Origin: Rhodopseudomonas palustris
GTDB lineage: Bacteria; Pseudomonadota; Alphaproteobacteria; Rhizobiales; Xanthobacteraceae
Direction of reading: 5' to 3'
Length of the DNA: 64,000 nt
Assembly: GCF_003031265.1 (NCBI RefSeq)
Contig: NZ_CP019966.1
Span: 4,738,501 to 4,802,500 of the forward strand
Shown here: positions 1 through 8,766 of the stretch, piece by piece
Layout of the letters: each line of letters begins with the position of its first letter
Position numbering within the stretch: position 1 is the stretch's first letter
Position numbers and translations under genes: made by a program
The notes under the pieces: generated by a model
The model's database searches: none
Told to the model about the DNA's origin: nothing
What the model saw: the letters and a program-made list of their open reading frames with translations, nothing else

Positions 1-69
1 CAGCTTGCTGGCTTGGTCGAGCGCCAGCGCGACGATCGCGGCGAGAACGCCGAGGCGGACGGGGGTCAT
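1..69 (-). CDS. lspA: Signal peptidase II (lipoprotein signal peptidase), N-terminus only
   Basis: Only the first 23 codons are in the window; the gene runs off the left edge. The visible peptide begins MTPVRLGVLAAIVALALDQ and continues ASKL, a hydrophobic first membrane segment ending in the DQxSK-type motif that follows the first transmembrane helix of LspA. LspA is an inner-membrane aspartyl protease that removes the signal peptide of diacylated prolipoproteins. It lies downstream of ileS on the same strand, the ileS-lspA order common in proteobacteria, which supports the call. The catalytic aspartates are outside the window, so identification rests on the N-terminus and the neighbour. Confidence 0.8.
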   Translation of the reverse strand, partial: MTPVRLGVLAAIVALALDQASKL

Positions 70-141
70 GATGCGGCGCCCACCCCAAAACGAGGCGTCG
101 TCATGCTCGGCGATGACGGCGAAGGAACCACCGGCACGGCC

Positions 142-247
142 CCCTCATCCTGAGGAGCGGCGTCTTCGCCGCGTCTCGAAGGATGAGGGCCACGCCACCT
201 CATGGTTCGAGACGCGCGCCCGAGGGCGCGCTCCTCACCATGAGGGG
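142..247. repeat. Dispersed palindromic repeat, family A, copy 1
   Basis: Two imperfect hairpins back to back: CCTCATCCTGAGGAGC followed by GTCTCGAAGGATGAGG, then CTCATGGTTCGAGACGCG and GCTCCTCACCATGAGG. It fills the gap between ileS and lspA. Further copies lie at 32144-32254 and, split by an IS, at 41131-42395. Confidence 0.85.
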
Positions 248-268
248 CCGGTGCGCGTGTCACGCCGC

Positions 269-3200
269 TCAAGACGCCGAGCCGCCCAGCGCCTTCCACT
301 CCCGCAGCGCCTGGGCGTCGCGGGGGGAGACGTCTGGATACTCGGCATCCGAGCCGACGCTCGACAGGATCTTCCACGACCGGGCGCACTTGGTGCCCTG
401 CGCCCGCTCGATCACCACGCCGACATCGGCGAGCTCCGGCAGCCGGAACGCATCGGCCGGCGGGGTGTCGTTGCCGCGCAGGATCTCGACCATCGCGTTC
501 GAAGTGATGCAGATCTCCGCCCAGTCGACGTCGAACAGATCGCCCATGAAGGCTTCCGGCAGATAGATCATTGGCGAGGCTTCGAGCGACGAGCCGATCC
601 GCTTGGCGGCGCGCTCGACTTCCAACGCACCGGTGACGACCTTGCGGATCGCACGGATCACCCGCCACTTCTTCTCCAGCGCCTCGTCGCGATATTCGCC
701 GAGGTCGAGCGGGAACAGCGTCAGGTGCACGCTCGGCTCGGCGTCGGGCCGGTACATGCCCCACGCTTCCTCGGCGGTGAACGACAGCACCGGCGCCAGC
801 CACTTCAGGATCGCGTCGCAGATGATATCGATCGTGGTCAGCGCCGCCTTGCGGGCCAGCGACGACGGCGGGTCGCAGTACAGCGTGTCCTTGCGGATGT
901 CGAAATAGAACGCCGACAGCTCGGTGTTCATGAACGCCGCAAGCGACGCCACCACTGTCTTGTAGTCGAACTCCGCATAGGCGGCGCGCACCGTCGCGCT
1001 CTGCTCGGCGAGCTGATGCAACATCAGCCGCTCCAGCTCCGGCATGTCGGCGAACGCCACCGCTTCGTCACGCTTGAAGTGATGCAGCGTGCCGAGCATC
1101 CAGCGGATCGAGTTGCGCAGCTTGCGATAGGTCTCGACCACGTTCTTGAGAATCTCGGGGCCGATACGCTGATCGTCGGCGTAGTCGGTGGCGCACACCC
1201 ACAGCCGCAGGATGTCGGCGCCGGAGGACGCGATCACCTTGGCCGGATCGGTGGTGTTGCCGAGCGACTTCGACATCTTGCGACCCTGCTCATCGAGCGT
1301 GAAGCCATGGGTCAGCACGACGTCGTAGGGCGCGCGGCCGCGGGTGCCACAGCTCTCGAGCAGCGACGAATGGAACCAGCCGCGATGCTGATCGCTGCCT
1401 TCCAGATACATCACCGTATCGGCGCCGCCGTCGACCTTGCGGCGGATGCCGGCGAGGCCGGGGAAGTTCTGCGCATCTTCCAGCACGAACGCATGGGTCG
1501 AACCGGAGTCGAACCAGACGTCGAGAATGTCGTCGACCTTGCGCCAGCCTTCCGCGGCGCGATCGCCCAGGAAGCGCTCAGCCGCGCCTTCGGCGTACCA
1601 GGCGTCGGCGCCTTCCTGCATGAAGGCTTCGGCAATGCGCTGGTTGACGACCTCGTCCTGCAGGATGTCGACCGAACCGTCGCCTCTGTCCTTGATGAAC
1701 ACCGCGATCGGCACGCCCCAGGCGCGCTGCCGCGAGATCACCCAGTCGGGACGGCCGGAGATCATGCCGTTGATGCGGTTCTGGCCGGCCGGCGGCACCC
1801 ATTGGGTGACGGAGATCGCCTGCAGGGCGCGGGCGCGCAGCGTATCACCGGGCTTGGCCGAACCATCATCGACGATGTCCTTGTCCATCGCGATGAACCA
1901 TTGCGGCGTGTTGCGGAAGATCACCGGCTTCTTCGAGCGCCACGAATGCGGGTACTGATGCTTCAGCTTGCCGCGCGCCAGCAGCGCGCCGCGCGCGATC
2001 AGCGCCTGGATCACCGCCTCGTTGGCGTCGCCCTTCTCGCCCTTGTCGTTGATCACCCGCTTGCCGGTGAAGCCCGGCGCCTGCTCGGTGAGCGCGCCGT
2101 TCTCGTCGACGGTGTAAGGGATGGTCGACGAGATGCCCCGCGCTTCCAGAGCGCGGGCGTTGTGCATCCAGATATCGAAGTCCTCGCGGCCGTGGCCCGG
2201 CGCGGTGTGGACGAAGCCGGTGCCGGTGTCCTCGGTGACGTGTTCGCCATCGAGCAGCGGCACGATGAACTCATAGCCGCCGTCGAGGCCCTGCAGCGGA
2301 TGGGAGCACTCGCTCGCCTTCAGCACGTCGGCGCCGATGTCCGAGACCTTCTCGTACGCCGCGACGCGAGCCTGCTTGAATACGCTCTCGGCGAGCGCGT
2401 CCGCCAGGATCAGGAGGTCGCCGGTCTTGGCCCAGTTATCAGCCGGCGCATCGGTGACCTTGTAGAGACCATAGGCGATCTTCGACGAGAAGCTGATCGC
2501 GCGGTTGCCCGGCAGGGTCCACGGCGTGGTGGTCCAGATCACGATGCTGGCGTTCTTGGTCGCCGCATCGCCGGTCTTGACCGGAAACTTCACCCACACC
2601 GTATCCGAGGTGTAGTCCTCGTACTCGACCTCGGCCTCGGCCAGCGCGGTCTTTTCGACCACGCTCCACATCACCGGCTTGGAGCCGCGATACAGCGTGC
2701 CGTTGGCGGCGAACTTCATCAGCTCGCGGGCGATCTGCGCCTCGGCGAAGTAGTTCATCGTGGCGTAGGGATGATCCCAATCGCCGATCACGCCGAGCCG
2801 CTTGAACTCCTCGCGCTGCACATTCAGCCATTTGGTGGCGTAGGCGCGGCACTCCTTGCGGAACGCGATGATCGCCGCGGAGTCCTTGAAGTTCGGCTTC
2901 GGCTTACCCTTGGAGCGGTAGTTCTCTTCCTCGATCTTCCACTCGATCGGCAGGCCGTGGCAGTCCCAGCCGGGCACGTAGTTGGAGTCGAACCCGAGCA
3001 TCTGCTGGCTCTTGGTCACGACGTCCTTGAGGATCTTGTTCAGCGCATGCCCGATATGGATGTTGCCGTTGGCGTAGGGCGGGCCGTCGTGCAGCACGAA
3101 TTTGGCGCGGCCCCGGGCGCTTTCGCGCAGCTTGCCGTAGAGGTCCATCTCCTCCCAGCGCTTCAGCAGCTCCGGCTCGCGCTGCGGCAGTCCGGCGCGC

Positions 3201-3286
3201 ATCGGAAATTCCGTCTGCGGCAGGAAGAGGGTTTTGGAATAATCGTTGCCGCCCTGGGCGGCGTCTTTTGCGGGCGTGTCGGTCAT
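269..3286 (-). CDS. ileS: Isoleucyl-tRNA synthetase
   Basis: This 1005-residue cytoplasmic class I aminoacyl-tRNA synthetase charges tRNA-Ile with isoleucine. The class I signature HIGH is at about residues 77-80 ([16 protein letters not shown]) and KMSKS is near residue 671 ([10 protein letters not shown]). The large insert between them is the CP1 editing domain, which hydrolyses Val-tRNA-Ile; [11 protein letters not shown] is a typical editing-site motif. The C-terminal anticodon-binding region is complete, but no C-terminal CxxC zinc-finger cluster is apparent. The ATG at 3286 gives the expected short N-terminal extension before the [13 protein letters not shown] motif. lspA follows after a repeat-filled gap, so the two may be co-transcribed. 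Confidence 0.98.
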   Translation of the reverse strand: MTDTPAKDAAQGGNDYSKTLFLPQTEFPMRAGLPQREPELLKRWEEMDLYGKLRESARGRAKFVLHDGPPYANGNIHIGHALNKILKDVVTKSQQMLGFDSNYVPGWDCHGLPIEWKIEEENYRSKGKPKPNFKDSAAIIAFRKECRAYATKWLNVQREEFKRLGVIGDWDHPYATMNYFAEAQIARELMKFAANGTLYRGSKPVMWSVVEKTALAEAEVEYEDYTSDTVWVKFPVKTGDAATKNASIVIWTTTPWTLPGNRAISFSSKIAYGLYKVTDAPADNWAKTGDLLILADALAESVFKQARVAAYEKVSDIGADVLKASECSHPLQGLDGGYEFIVPLLDGEHVTEDTGTGFVHTAPGHGREDFDIWMHNARALEARGISSTIPYTVDENGALTEQAPGFTGKRVINDKGEKGDANEAVIQALIARGALLARGKLKHQYPHSWRSKKPVIFRNTPQWFIAMDKDIVDDGSAKPGDTLRARALQAISVTQWVPPAGQNRINGMISGRPDWVISRQRAWGVPIAVFIKDRGDGSVDILQDEVVNQRIAEAFMQEGADAWYAEGAAERFLGDRAAEGWRKVDDILDVWFDSGSTHAFVLEDAQNFPGLAGIRRKVDGGADTVMYLEGSDQHRGWFHSSLLESCGTRGRAPYDVVLTHGFTLDEQGRKMSKSLGNTTDPAKVIASSGADILRLWVCATDYADDQRIGPEILKNVVETYRKLRNSIRWMLGTLHHFKRDEAVAFADMPELERLMLHQLAEQSATVRAAYAEFDYKTVVASLAAFMNTELSAFYFDIRKDTLYCDPPSSLARKAALTTIDIICDAILKWLAPVLSFTAEEAWGMYRPDAEPSVHLTLFPLDLGEYRDEALEKKWRVIRAIRKVVTGALEVERAAKRIGSSLEASPMIYLPEAFMGDLFDVDWAEICITSNAMVEILRGNDTPPADAFRLPELADVGVVIERAQGTKCARSWKILSSVGSDAEYPDVSPRDAQALREWKALGGSAS

Positions 3287-3443
3287 GGCGGCGTGAATAG
3301 CGGTTTTGCGGGGCTTCGGAAACCCGATTGAACTGGCCGGGCAATCGAATTTACCCCGAGATGCGCCGATTGCGGCTCGCCGGCAAGGTGCCGGTTGCGG
3401 TCGACCTCCAAAAGACTAATCTATTGATCGATGGAGGAATTCC

Positions 3444-3770
3444 ATGTCTGTCAGGCCACCTTCGGAAGTCTTTGAAGAATTGAAGAGGCTTCGCCGCGAG
3501 GGAGACAACCGCCCCCTCGACGAATTGCTGGATGACGCCCGACTGGCCCTTCGGGGCTCCACCGACTCTGCCGCCACCCCGATCCGAACGCTGGAAATCC
3601 GCGCGCTGGCAGATCGAGTCTTTGCCGATCCGGCCAAGGCAGAGGCCTGGCTCAACCACCCGAACCGGGGTTTGAACGGACAGCGTCCGCTCGACCTGCT
3701 GCGTGACGAACTCGGGGCTGCAGTGGTTCGTGAACAACTGGAGCAGATCGACCACGGAATCTTTGCTTGA
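3444..3770 (+). CDS. Antitoxin of the Xre/MbcA/ParS (DUF2384) type
   Basis: This 108-residue protein ends in the MbcA/ParS-type toxin-binding region: AEAWLNHPNRGLNGQRPLDL followed by a short helix. That NP..LNG.RPLDLL pattern is the hallmark of the DUF2384 family. Such proteins neutralise RES-domain toxins, which destroy NAD+, and bind their own promoter. The N-terminal half is short and I do not see a full helix-turn-helix. A good ribosome site (GGAGGAATTCC) precedes the ATG. The RES toxin reading frame starts 10 bases after the stop codon but is broken by frameshifts, so the antitoxin may now be an orphan. Gene order (antitoxin then toxin) and spacing are typical of the family. Confidence 0.85.
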   Translation: MSVRPPSEVFEELKRLRREGDNRPLDELLDDARLALRGSTDSAATPIRTLEIRALADRVFADPAKAEAWLNHPNRGLNGQRPLDLLRDELGAAVVREQLEQIDHGIFA

Positions 3771-3780
3771 GCCCCTCGTC

Positions 3781-4224
3781 ATGGAGCTCTGGCGGATCTC
3801 GAACTATGCGGATCTGACCGGGACAGGTGGACTTAGGGCCAGCGGTCGCTGGCACAGCCGCGGGCGGCGGATCGTCTATCTTGCCGACCATCCATCGAGC
3901 GCAGTGCTCGAGATGCTGGTCCACATGGACCGCGAGTTTCTGCCCGCGACCTACCATGCTGCGCATTGCGGTTGCGAACGACCTCGAAGCGAACGTTATC
4001 GCGCCGAATGATCTGCCATTGGATTGGGCCAATCGGCTCGAGGTGAGCCGCCAGGTTGGCGACAATTGGCTCGATCACGGGACGAGCCCGTTGCTTCGTG
4101 TGCCGTCTGCGATCGTGCCGCAGGCCGACAACTTTTTGCTCAATCCAGCGCATCCCGATGCAGCCCAATCGCGATCGCCGAGGTTGTCCGCGCACCGTTC
4201 GATCCGCGGCTGATCGGTGGATAG
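3781..4224 (+). pseudogene. RES-domain toxin, interrupted by two frameshifts
   Basis: The first part, in the frame of the ATG at 3781, reads MELWRISNYADLTGTGGLRA and continues to HMDREFLPATYH. This matches the RES NAD+-phosphorylase toxin start, with the R, Y and S residues of the WR..., YLAD and SSAVLE motifs. Near 3955 the homologous sequence moves to the next frame (MLRIAVANDLEANVIAPNDL ... NFLLNPAHPDAAQ). Near 4165 it returns to the first frame for IAIAEVVRAPFDPRL, the usual RES C-terminus. Translation from 3781 without a shift would stop at 4011 after about 76 residues. The changes look like one net +1 and one net -1, so they compensate overall. A sequencing error or programmed frameshifting is possible, but a decayed toxin is the simplest reading. 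Confidence 0.8.
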
Positions 4225-4231
4225 GGAGCTG

Positions 4232-4789
4232 TCAGCCCTTCCCCAGCGGCTTGGCCGGGTTGCCGCCGACGATCGAATGGGGGGCGACATCGCGGGTCAC
4301 GACGCTGCCGGCCCCGATCACGGCACCGTCGCCGATGCTGATGCCGGGCAGGATGATGGCACCACCCCCGATCCAGACGTCGTTGCCGATCGTCACCGGG
4401 CGGCCGAATTCCAGGCCCTCGCGGCGGGTGGCGGCGTCGCGCGGGTGGTCGGCGGCGTAGATCTGCACCGCCGGACCGATCTGGGTGCGGTCGCCGATCC
4501 GGACCGGCATGATGTCCAGGATCACGCAGTTGAAATTCAGAAAGACGTTGTCGCCGAGGAAGATGTTGTAGCCGCAGTCGCAGAAGAACGGTGGCCGCAC
4601 CACCGCGCTCTTGCCGACATGGCCGAAATGCTCGGACAGCAGCACGTGCCGCTCCGCCGCCGGCAGCGCGCCCGAGGCGTTGTAGCGGACGATCCAGGCC
4701 TTGTTGGCGGCCTCGTCGGCGGCGAGCTCCGGGCTGCCGGGACGATACAGCTCGCCCGCCAGCATCTTCTCCTTCTCGGTCCGGTTCAT
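4232..4789 (-). CDS. maa: Maltose/galactoside-type sugar O-acetyltransferase
   Basis: This 185-residue protein is a left-handed beta-helix acetyltransferase of the MAT/GAT group, transferring acetyl from acetyl-CoA to a sugar hydroxyl. An N-terminal helical part (KEKMLAGELYRPGSPEL) is followed by hexapeptide-repeat coils. These include NFNCVILDIMPVRIGDRTQI, the catalytic-His segment YAADHP, and WIGGGAIILPGISIGDGAVI, ending GGNPAKPLGKG. All are characteristic of Maa/LacA/NodL proteins. The start codon overlaps the ribF stop by 4 bases (ATGA), so the two are probably translationally coupled. The substrate cannot be told from sequence; nodulation-type NodL is a relative but there is no nod context. 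Confidence 0.88.
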   Translation of the reverse strand: MNRTEKEKMLAGELYRPGSPELAADEAANKAWIVRYNASGALPAAERHVLLSEHFGHVGKSAVVRPPFFCDCGYNIFLGDNVFLNFNCVILDIMPVRIGDRTQIGPAVQIYAADHPRDAATRREGLEFGRPVTIGNDVWIGGGAIILPGISIGDGAVIGAGSVVTRDVAPHSIVGGNPAKPLGKG

Positions 4790-5754
4790 CGCAGCGTGCC
4801 GAGCTTGGGGAACGCGCCGTGGTCGGCGGCGAGCGCCGCGCGGGCGCGGGCGGAATCGTCGTCCATCTGCCGGATCAGCGCCTCGATGCTCTCGAACTTC
4901 TCCTCGTCGCGGATGAAGGCGATGAAGGCGACGTCGAGCGTTTCGCCGTACAGCGGTTCGTTGAAATCGAACACGAACACTTCGAGCAGCGGCGCGCCGT
5001 TGTCGAAGGTCGGGCGGCGGCCAAAATTCGCCACTGCATCATAGTGCTTACCGCCGCGGCCGACCCGCACCGCATAGATGCCGTGCTTCAGGCTGCACTC
5101 CGGATCGAGCCTGATATTGGCGGTCGGATAGCCGAGGTCGCGGCCGCGCTTGTCGCCATGGATCACCTCGCCGGTGACGAACCATGGCCCGCCCAGCATC
5201 TCGGTGGCGGCAGCGATGTGGCCCTCCTCCAGGCATTTGCGGATGGCGCTCGACGACACCGGATGGTCACCGAAATCGACATGCGGTTGGACGTCGACTT
5301 CGATCCCGAGCGACGGCGCTTCGGCGACCAGCATCGACGGCGAGCCGCCACGGCCCTTGCCGAAGTGGAAATCGTAGCCGATCGCGATGCCCTGCACGCC
5401 GAGCCGGCCAATCAGCTCGTGCTGGATGAAGTCGTGCGCCGTGGTCGAAGCCCGCCGCGCGTCGAAGCTGAGGATCACCGCGCCGTCGAGCCCGGTGCCC
5501 GCGAGCAGCCGCAGCTTGGCGGTCTCGTCGGTGAGCCGAAATTGGGGGACGTCGGGGCTGAAGAACTTGCGCGGGTGCGGCTCGAACGTCACCGCCAGGG
5601 CCGGCGCCTTCTTGATCCGCGCCATGTCGAGGCAGGCGCCAATCACGGCACGATGGCCGCGGTGGACGCCGTCGAAATTGCCCATCGCCACCACCGCGCC
5701 CTTGGGGATCACGGCCGTCGGCGTATCGTCGCGGATTACGGCAAAGCCTGTCAT
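4786..5754 (-). CDS. ribF: Bifunctional riboflavin kinase / FAD synthetase
   Basis: This 322-residue enzyme converts riboflavin to FMN and then FAD. The N-terminal nucleotidyltransferase domain has the GNFDGVHRGH motif (about residues 25-34) and the SSSAIR motif. The C-terminal kinase domain has GDKRGRDLGYPTANIRLD, including the flavokinase GxPTAN signature, and GIYAVRVG. Length and domain order match the bacterial family. It is followed by the overlapping sugar acetyltransferase gene on the same strand. No FMN riboswitch is evident upstream; the 121 bases to the RNase T2 gene hold nothing I can identify. Confidence 0.96.
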   Translation of the reverse strand: MTGFAVIRDDTPTAVIPKGAVVAMGNFDGVHRGHRAVIGACLDMARIKKAPALAVTFEPHPRKFFSPDVPQFRLTDETAKLRLLAGTGLDGAVILSFDARRASTTAHDFIQHELIGRLGVQGIAIGYDFHFGKGRGGSPSMLVAEAPSLGIEVDVQPHVDFGDHPVSSSAIRKCLEEGHIAAATEMLGGPWFVTGEVIHGDKRGRDLGYPTANIRLDPECSLKHGIYAVRVGRGGKHYDAVANFGRRPTFDNGAPLLEVFVFDFNEPLYGETLDVAFIAFIRDEEKFESIEALIRQMDDDSARARAALAADHGAFPKLGTLR

Positions 5755-5875
5755 TTGGGATTCAGTTCATCGCGTTCAGGAGGGACCCGGACCGTGACGC
5801 GGAGCCGCGCGCGGTGTCAAGCCATCGTGCGGCCTGGGACACCTTCGGGAAGGTCTGAAGCGAGGTGCCGAGGGC

Positions 5876-6571
5876 TCAGCCGCCGCGCAGCGGCGGGACT
5901 TCGAGCTGGTCGCGGCGGCAGGCGCGGCGGTCGATTTCCTCGCAGGCCCGGAATTGCAGATCCTTGCTCATGCAGATCCGCACCTCGCTGAGCCGCTTGC
6001 GGTCGCACATCACCGCAATCGCCGAATTCGACAGACCCGGATTGACCTTGATGAAGGCGGCCTCGACCTCGTCGGCGGTGACGGTGCGCGGCTCCTTGGC
6101 GTCGATGAAGTCGGGCGGAATCCGGACCGCGGCGCGGGCCTTGCGGATCTGCTCGAAATAGCCGCGCTGCGACAGCCCTGCGCAGGTGCCGTGCTTGTCC
6201 CACTCGTTATAGATCAGCCCCGGCGCCGGCATCAGGTCGAGCATCGAGTCGACGATGCGGCGGTCGAGCCGCGGCGCCGGACGCTCGCAATATTCCGGAA
6301 AGCCGCGCTCGTATTGCGGCCACAGCCCGTGGACCACGAAGGCGAACGGACGGCCGCCGCACTGCAGCTGCTGTGAGCGGCCGCTGAGGCCGCGTTCGGA
6401 CGCCTGCTCGCAATAAGACGGCGACCACGACAGCGCCAGCACGTAGAAATCGAACGCGCCGGGCGCATTCTGGCGGCGATCCTGCGCCTCGGCTCCGGCC
6501 GAGGTGAACAGAGCCCCCACCACCGCGCAGGCGGCGATCAGCGACCGTCGTCGACGTAGAAATCCAAGCAT
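5876..6571 (-). CDS. Secreted ribonuclease T2 family protein
   Basis: This 231-residue protein has an N-terminal signal peptide (MLGFLRRRRS then a hydrophobic run, cleavage near AEAQ). Both active-site segments of the T2 family are present: CAS-1 as FVVHGLWPQ and CAS-2 as EWDKHGTC, each with its catalytic histidine. Family members cleave RNA non-specifically through 2',3'-cyclic intermediates. In bacteria they are periplasmic or secreted and scavenge RNA. Several cysteines fit the disulfide pattern of the fold. It is transcribed away from ribF's promoter side on the same strand; no operon partner is evident. Confidence 0.92.
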   Translation of the reverse strand: MLGFLRRRRSLIAACAVVGALFTSAGAEAQDRRQNAPGAFDFYVLALSWSPSYCEQASERGLSGRSQQLQCGGRPFAFVVHGLWPQYERGFPEYCERPAPRLDRRIVDSMLDLMPAPGLIYNEWDKHGTCAGLSQRGYFEQIRKARAAVRIPPDFIDAKEPRTVTADEVEAAFIKVNPGLSNSAIAVMCDRKRLSEVRICMSKDLQFRACEEIDRRACRRDQLEVPPLRGG

Positions 6572-6675
6572 GTCACAGGGTCCTGCTGCTGGAAGTGCGA
6601 AAAGCCTACCAGGACTCAGGAACGTTTCAAGAACGCAAATGGTCGATAGCGCCGTGGTTCAGCGCGGCGCGCCGC

Positions 6676-7137
6676 TCAGGGCTTGGCGGCCTTGCAGGCC
6701 GGATTGAACGCCCAATTGCGGTCGACGCCGACGACGCAGAACTCGACGCCGTCGGTGAAGCCGGCAAGACCGCCATCCTCGATCACCGAGAAATACACCG
6801 GACGGGTCTTGCCGTCGTTCAGCAGCGCGTCGGCGGCACAGAAGCGGCGCGGAATGTTGTCGCTCTGCCAGGGGCGGAACGCGACGTCGCGGACCTTCGC
6901 ATACGCAGTGATGCGCAGATCCGAATTCCAGAAGGTGCCTTCCTTCTCGGCGAACTGGTGGGTGATCGACGGCAGCGCCGCTTCGCACGGCGGCAGATTG
7001 CCGTCATAGCGCGGACCCGACAGCCAGAAGTTCATCTCCAGCGGATTGGCCGCCTGAGCGGTGGGTGCCAGCGCGAACAGGCCAAGCAGGGCCGCGACCG
7101 CGGCGACGGGCGTTTTCAACGTCGAAATGAATCGCAT
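6676..7137 (-). CDS. Small exported protein of unknown function
   Basis: 153 residues with a clear Sec signal peptide (MRFISTLKTPVAAVAALLGL, cleavage near AQAA). The mature part is about 124 residues and has four cysteines (LPPCEAALP, RRFCAADAL, EFCVVGVD, NPACKAAKP), consistent with two disulfides in the periplasm. I do not recognise a domain. It lies divergent from the 7305 gene, another small exported protein, and the shared gap of 167 bases holds no recognisable operator. It reads as a conserved hypothetical of the Bradyrhizobium/Rhodopseudomonas group; no function is claimed. Confidence 0.8.
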   Translation of the reverse strand: MRFISTLKTPVAAVAALLGLFALAPTAQAANPLEMNFWLSGPRYDGNLPPCEAALPSITHQFAEKEGTFWNSDLRITAYAKVRDVAFRPWQSDNIPRRFCAADALLNDGKTRPVYFSVIEDGGLAGFTDGVEFCVVGVDRNWAFNPACKAAKP

Positions 7138-7304
7138 GGCTCATCCACCGGAATTCGATGCGGCGGACGGTGCCGCGAAGCCATGCCAAGGTCAAGTGCG
7201 GGCCGGCCACACCTCGGCAGAACCCCACGCGGAACGCGGGGCGTGTTCTTTCCATTCTCATGGCGGCGTTCTAGACTCGAACGCAGCGACAGAGGGAGAT
7301 CACG

Positions 7305-7595
7305 ATGCGATTGATGGGGGCTGCCGGCTTGGCCGTTCTGGGTGCGGTGCTGGCAAGCACGGCGGCGCGCGCCGATTATGTGCCGCCGTTCAAGGGCAAT
7401 GATACCGGCGGAATCATCTCCACCAGCCTGATCGGCCACGCCGACGTCCGCGCCATGGCGGTCGATCACTGCGCCCGCTACGGCAAGGTGGTGAAGCTGC
7501 TCGGCGTGCAGGCCAATTACGGCGGCTACATCTCGTTCGCGTGCCGCTGGGTGCCGTATGGCGCCGACGAGCGGCCGCTGCGCACCAAATACTGA
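7305..7595 (+). CDS. Small exported protein of unknown function
   Basis: 96 residues with a signal peptide (MRLMGAAGLAVLGAVLASTA, cleavage near ARAD). The mature part is about 73 residues and has two cysteines (DHCARYGK and SFACRWVP) that could form one disulfide. It contains NDTGGIIS and a basic, aromatic C-terminus. A purine-rich ribosome site (GAGGGAGATCACG) precedes the ATG. It is followed after 14 bases by the DUF3617 gene on the same strand, so the two form a probable operon of periplasmic proteins. No family name recognised. Confidence 0.8.
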   Translation: MRLMGAAGLAVLGAVLASTAARADYVPPFKGNDTGGIISTSLIGHADVRAMAVDHCARYGKVVKLLGVQANYGGYISFACRWVPYGADERPLRTKY

Positions 7596-7609
7596 TCGGA
7601 GCCGCAGCG

Positions 7610-8146
7610 ATGAGCCGTCGCCATCTGTCTCGCATCTGGCTGCTTTCCTTGCTGCTCGCCGCGCCAGTGACGGCGGCGCAGGCGATCGACCTGCCGACCC
7701 GCAAGCCGGGACTGTGGGAGCTGAAGATGCAGGGCTCCGGCTCCGGGCAGAACGTCGCGATCCAGCACTGCACCGACGAGACCATCGACAAAAAGATGAA
7801 CGCGGCGGTGCAGCCGCTGGCCACCGAAGCCTGCTCAGCGCCGACGATCCAGAAGACCGCGACCGGCTACACCAACGATTCGGTGTGCAAGGTCGCTGGA
7901 ATGACCACGACCTCGCACGCTGAGATCACCGGTGACTTCAATTCGGCCTACACGGTCAAGGTGACATCGCAGAACGAGAACCCGCTGCCCGGCGTTCCCA
8001 AGGAGTCCGCCACGACGCTCGATGCGAAGTGGCTCGGCCCCTGCAAGGACGGCCAGAAGCCCGGCGACATCGTGATGCCCGGCGGGATCAAGATGAACAT
8101 CGCCGACATGGACAAGCTGAAGGCGCTGTTGCCGAAGTCGAAGTGA
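7610..8146 (+). CDS. DUF3617-type exported protein
   Basis: 178 residues from the ATG at 7610. This start is chosen because it gives a clean signal peptide (SRIWLLSLLLAAPVTAAQA) after a GGAG ribosome site; an in-frame ATG at 7541 lies inside the preceding gene. The mature part opens DLPTRKPGLWELKMQGSGSG, the R.PGLWE pattern typical of DUF3617 periplasmic proteins. It has four cysteines (QHCTDE, EACSAP, SVCKVAG, GPCKDGQ). The function of the family is unknown. Probably co-transcribed with the upstream small exported protein. Confidence 0.85.
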   Translation: MSRRHLSRIWLLSLLLAAPVTAAQAIDLPTRKPGLWELKMQGSGSGQNVAIQHCTDETIDKKMNAAVQPLATEACSAPTIQKTATGYTNDSVCKVAGMTTTSHAEITGDFNSAYTVKVTSQNENPLPGVPKESATTLDAKWLGPCKDGQKPGDIVMPGGIKMNIADMDKLKALLPKSK

Positions 8147-8224
8147 CGACCCCGGAAGCTGGCGTAAAAGTCACACCCGCCGACCTTCATCGGTACCTCC
8201 GTTGACAGCGGAGGCGCTTGCCGC

Positions 8225-8243
8225 AATGTTACATTGTAACGTT
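8225..8243. promoter_or_regulatory. Zur-like palindromic operator
   Basis: AATGTTACATTGTAACGTT contains the perfect 13-base palindrome GTTACA-T-TGTAAC (8228-8240), with one mismatch in the outer arms. Its 7-1-7 form resembles Fur-family Zur boxes. It sits 45 bases before the DUF2946-like gene that heads a zinc-type TonB receptor locus. The match to Zur is by resemblance and context, not shown. Confidence 0.6.
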
Positions 8244-8287
8244 GCGTGGCGGGGGACGACGCCGGCACCGTGAGAGGCTGGGGCGGC

Positions 8288-8647
8288 ATGGATTGGGTGC
8301 GGACGAACATCCGGTGGGGCGCGCGGCTGGCGTTGATCGCGCTCGCCCTGCAGTTCGCCGCCGCGTTCGGCCACTTCCACGGCTTCGAACCGCCTGCGCT
8401 GCAGATCGCCCAGGCTGACTCGGCCAATGGCCCAGCCGAACCTGATACCGACCACCACCATCCCGGCGCCGACCTCTGCGCGATCTGCGCAGTCGTCTCG
8501 ATGGCGAGCCTGGCGCTGACCGCGATGCCGCCGGCGCTGCCGCCGCAGCAGGCGCATTCCTTCCACTACCGCCTCGCCGTCCTCGACGACGCCGAATTGT
8601 CGTCACCGCCCGCCGGCTTTCAGCCGCGCGGCCCCCCTTTGTCCTGA
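8288..8647 (+). CDS. DUF2946-like small membrane protein, module 1
   Basis: 119 residues from the ATG at 8288, chosen because its paralogue at 11303 starts identically (MDWVRTNIRW versus MNWVRTHIRL). One membrane-spanning segment (ARLALIALALQFAAAF) is followed by the conserved FGHFH motif. Then come a histidine cluster (DTDHHHPGAD) and a CxxC pair (LCAICAV), both plausible metal ligands. DUF2946 proteins are small, often cysteine-bearing and found near metal genes; their role is not established. It sits just upstream of a ZnuD-like TonB receptor and just downstream of a Zur-like palindrome, which suggests a part in metal uptake. A shorter or longer start (8246) cannot be excluded. Confidence 0.75.
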   Translation: MDWVRTNIRWGARLALIALALQFAAAFGHFHGFEPPALQIAQADSANGPAEPDTDHHHPGADLCAICAVVSMASLALTAMPPALPPQQAHSFHYRLAVLDDAELSSPPAGFQPRGPPLS

Positions 8648-8710
8648 CCGCCGATCCCTTGTGAATGCCGCGCCGAGCCGATCACCGGCGGCGCGCGGAC
8701 CAACGTGATC

Positions 8711-8730
8711 GATCTGCGTCGCCGCAGATC
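8711..8730 (+). other. Intergenic hairpin between module 1 genes
   Basis: GATCTGCG and CGCAGATC form a perfect 8-bp stem with a 4-base loop, 37 bases before the receptor start. There is no U-run, so it is not a classical terminator. A hairpin lies in the equivalent gap of module 2 (11679-11704). Confidence 0.55.
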
Positions 8731-8766
8731 CCGGCTCCGCTGCGAGCCGGCAGTCAGGACAGAACC

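Noticed and set aside
5..3331. Long open frame on the plus strand opposite ileS
   Set aside because: It mirrors ileS in the complementary frame, as GC-rich codon use commonly allows. The peptide is rich in Arg, His and Val with no domain pattern, and ileS is unmistakable.
3287..3443. T-box or other riboswitch before ileS or the antitoxin
   Set aside because: No T-box core (such as AGGGTGGNACCGCG) and no conserved aptamer pattern is visible; alphaproteobacterial ileS genes do not usually carry one.
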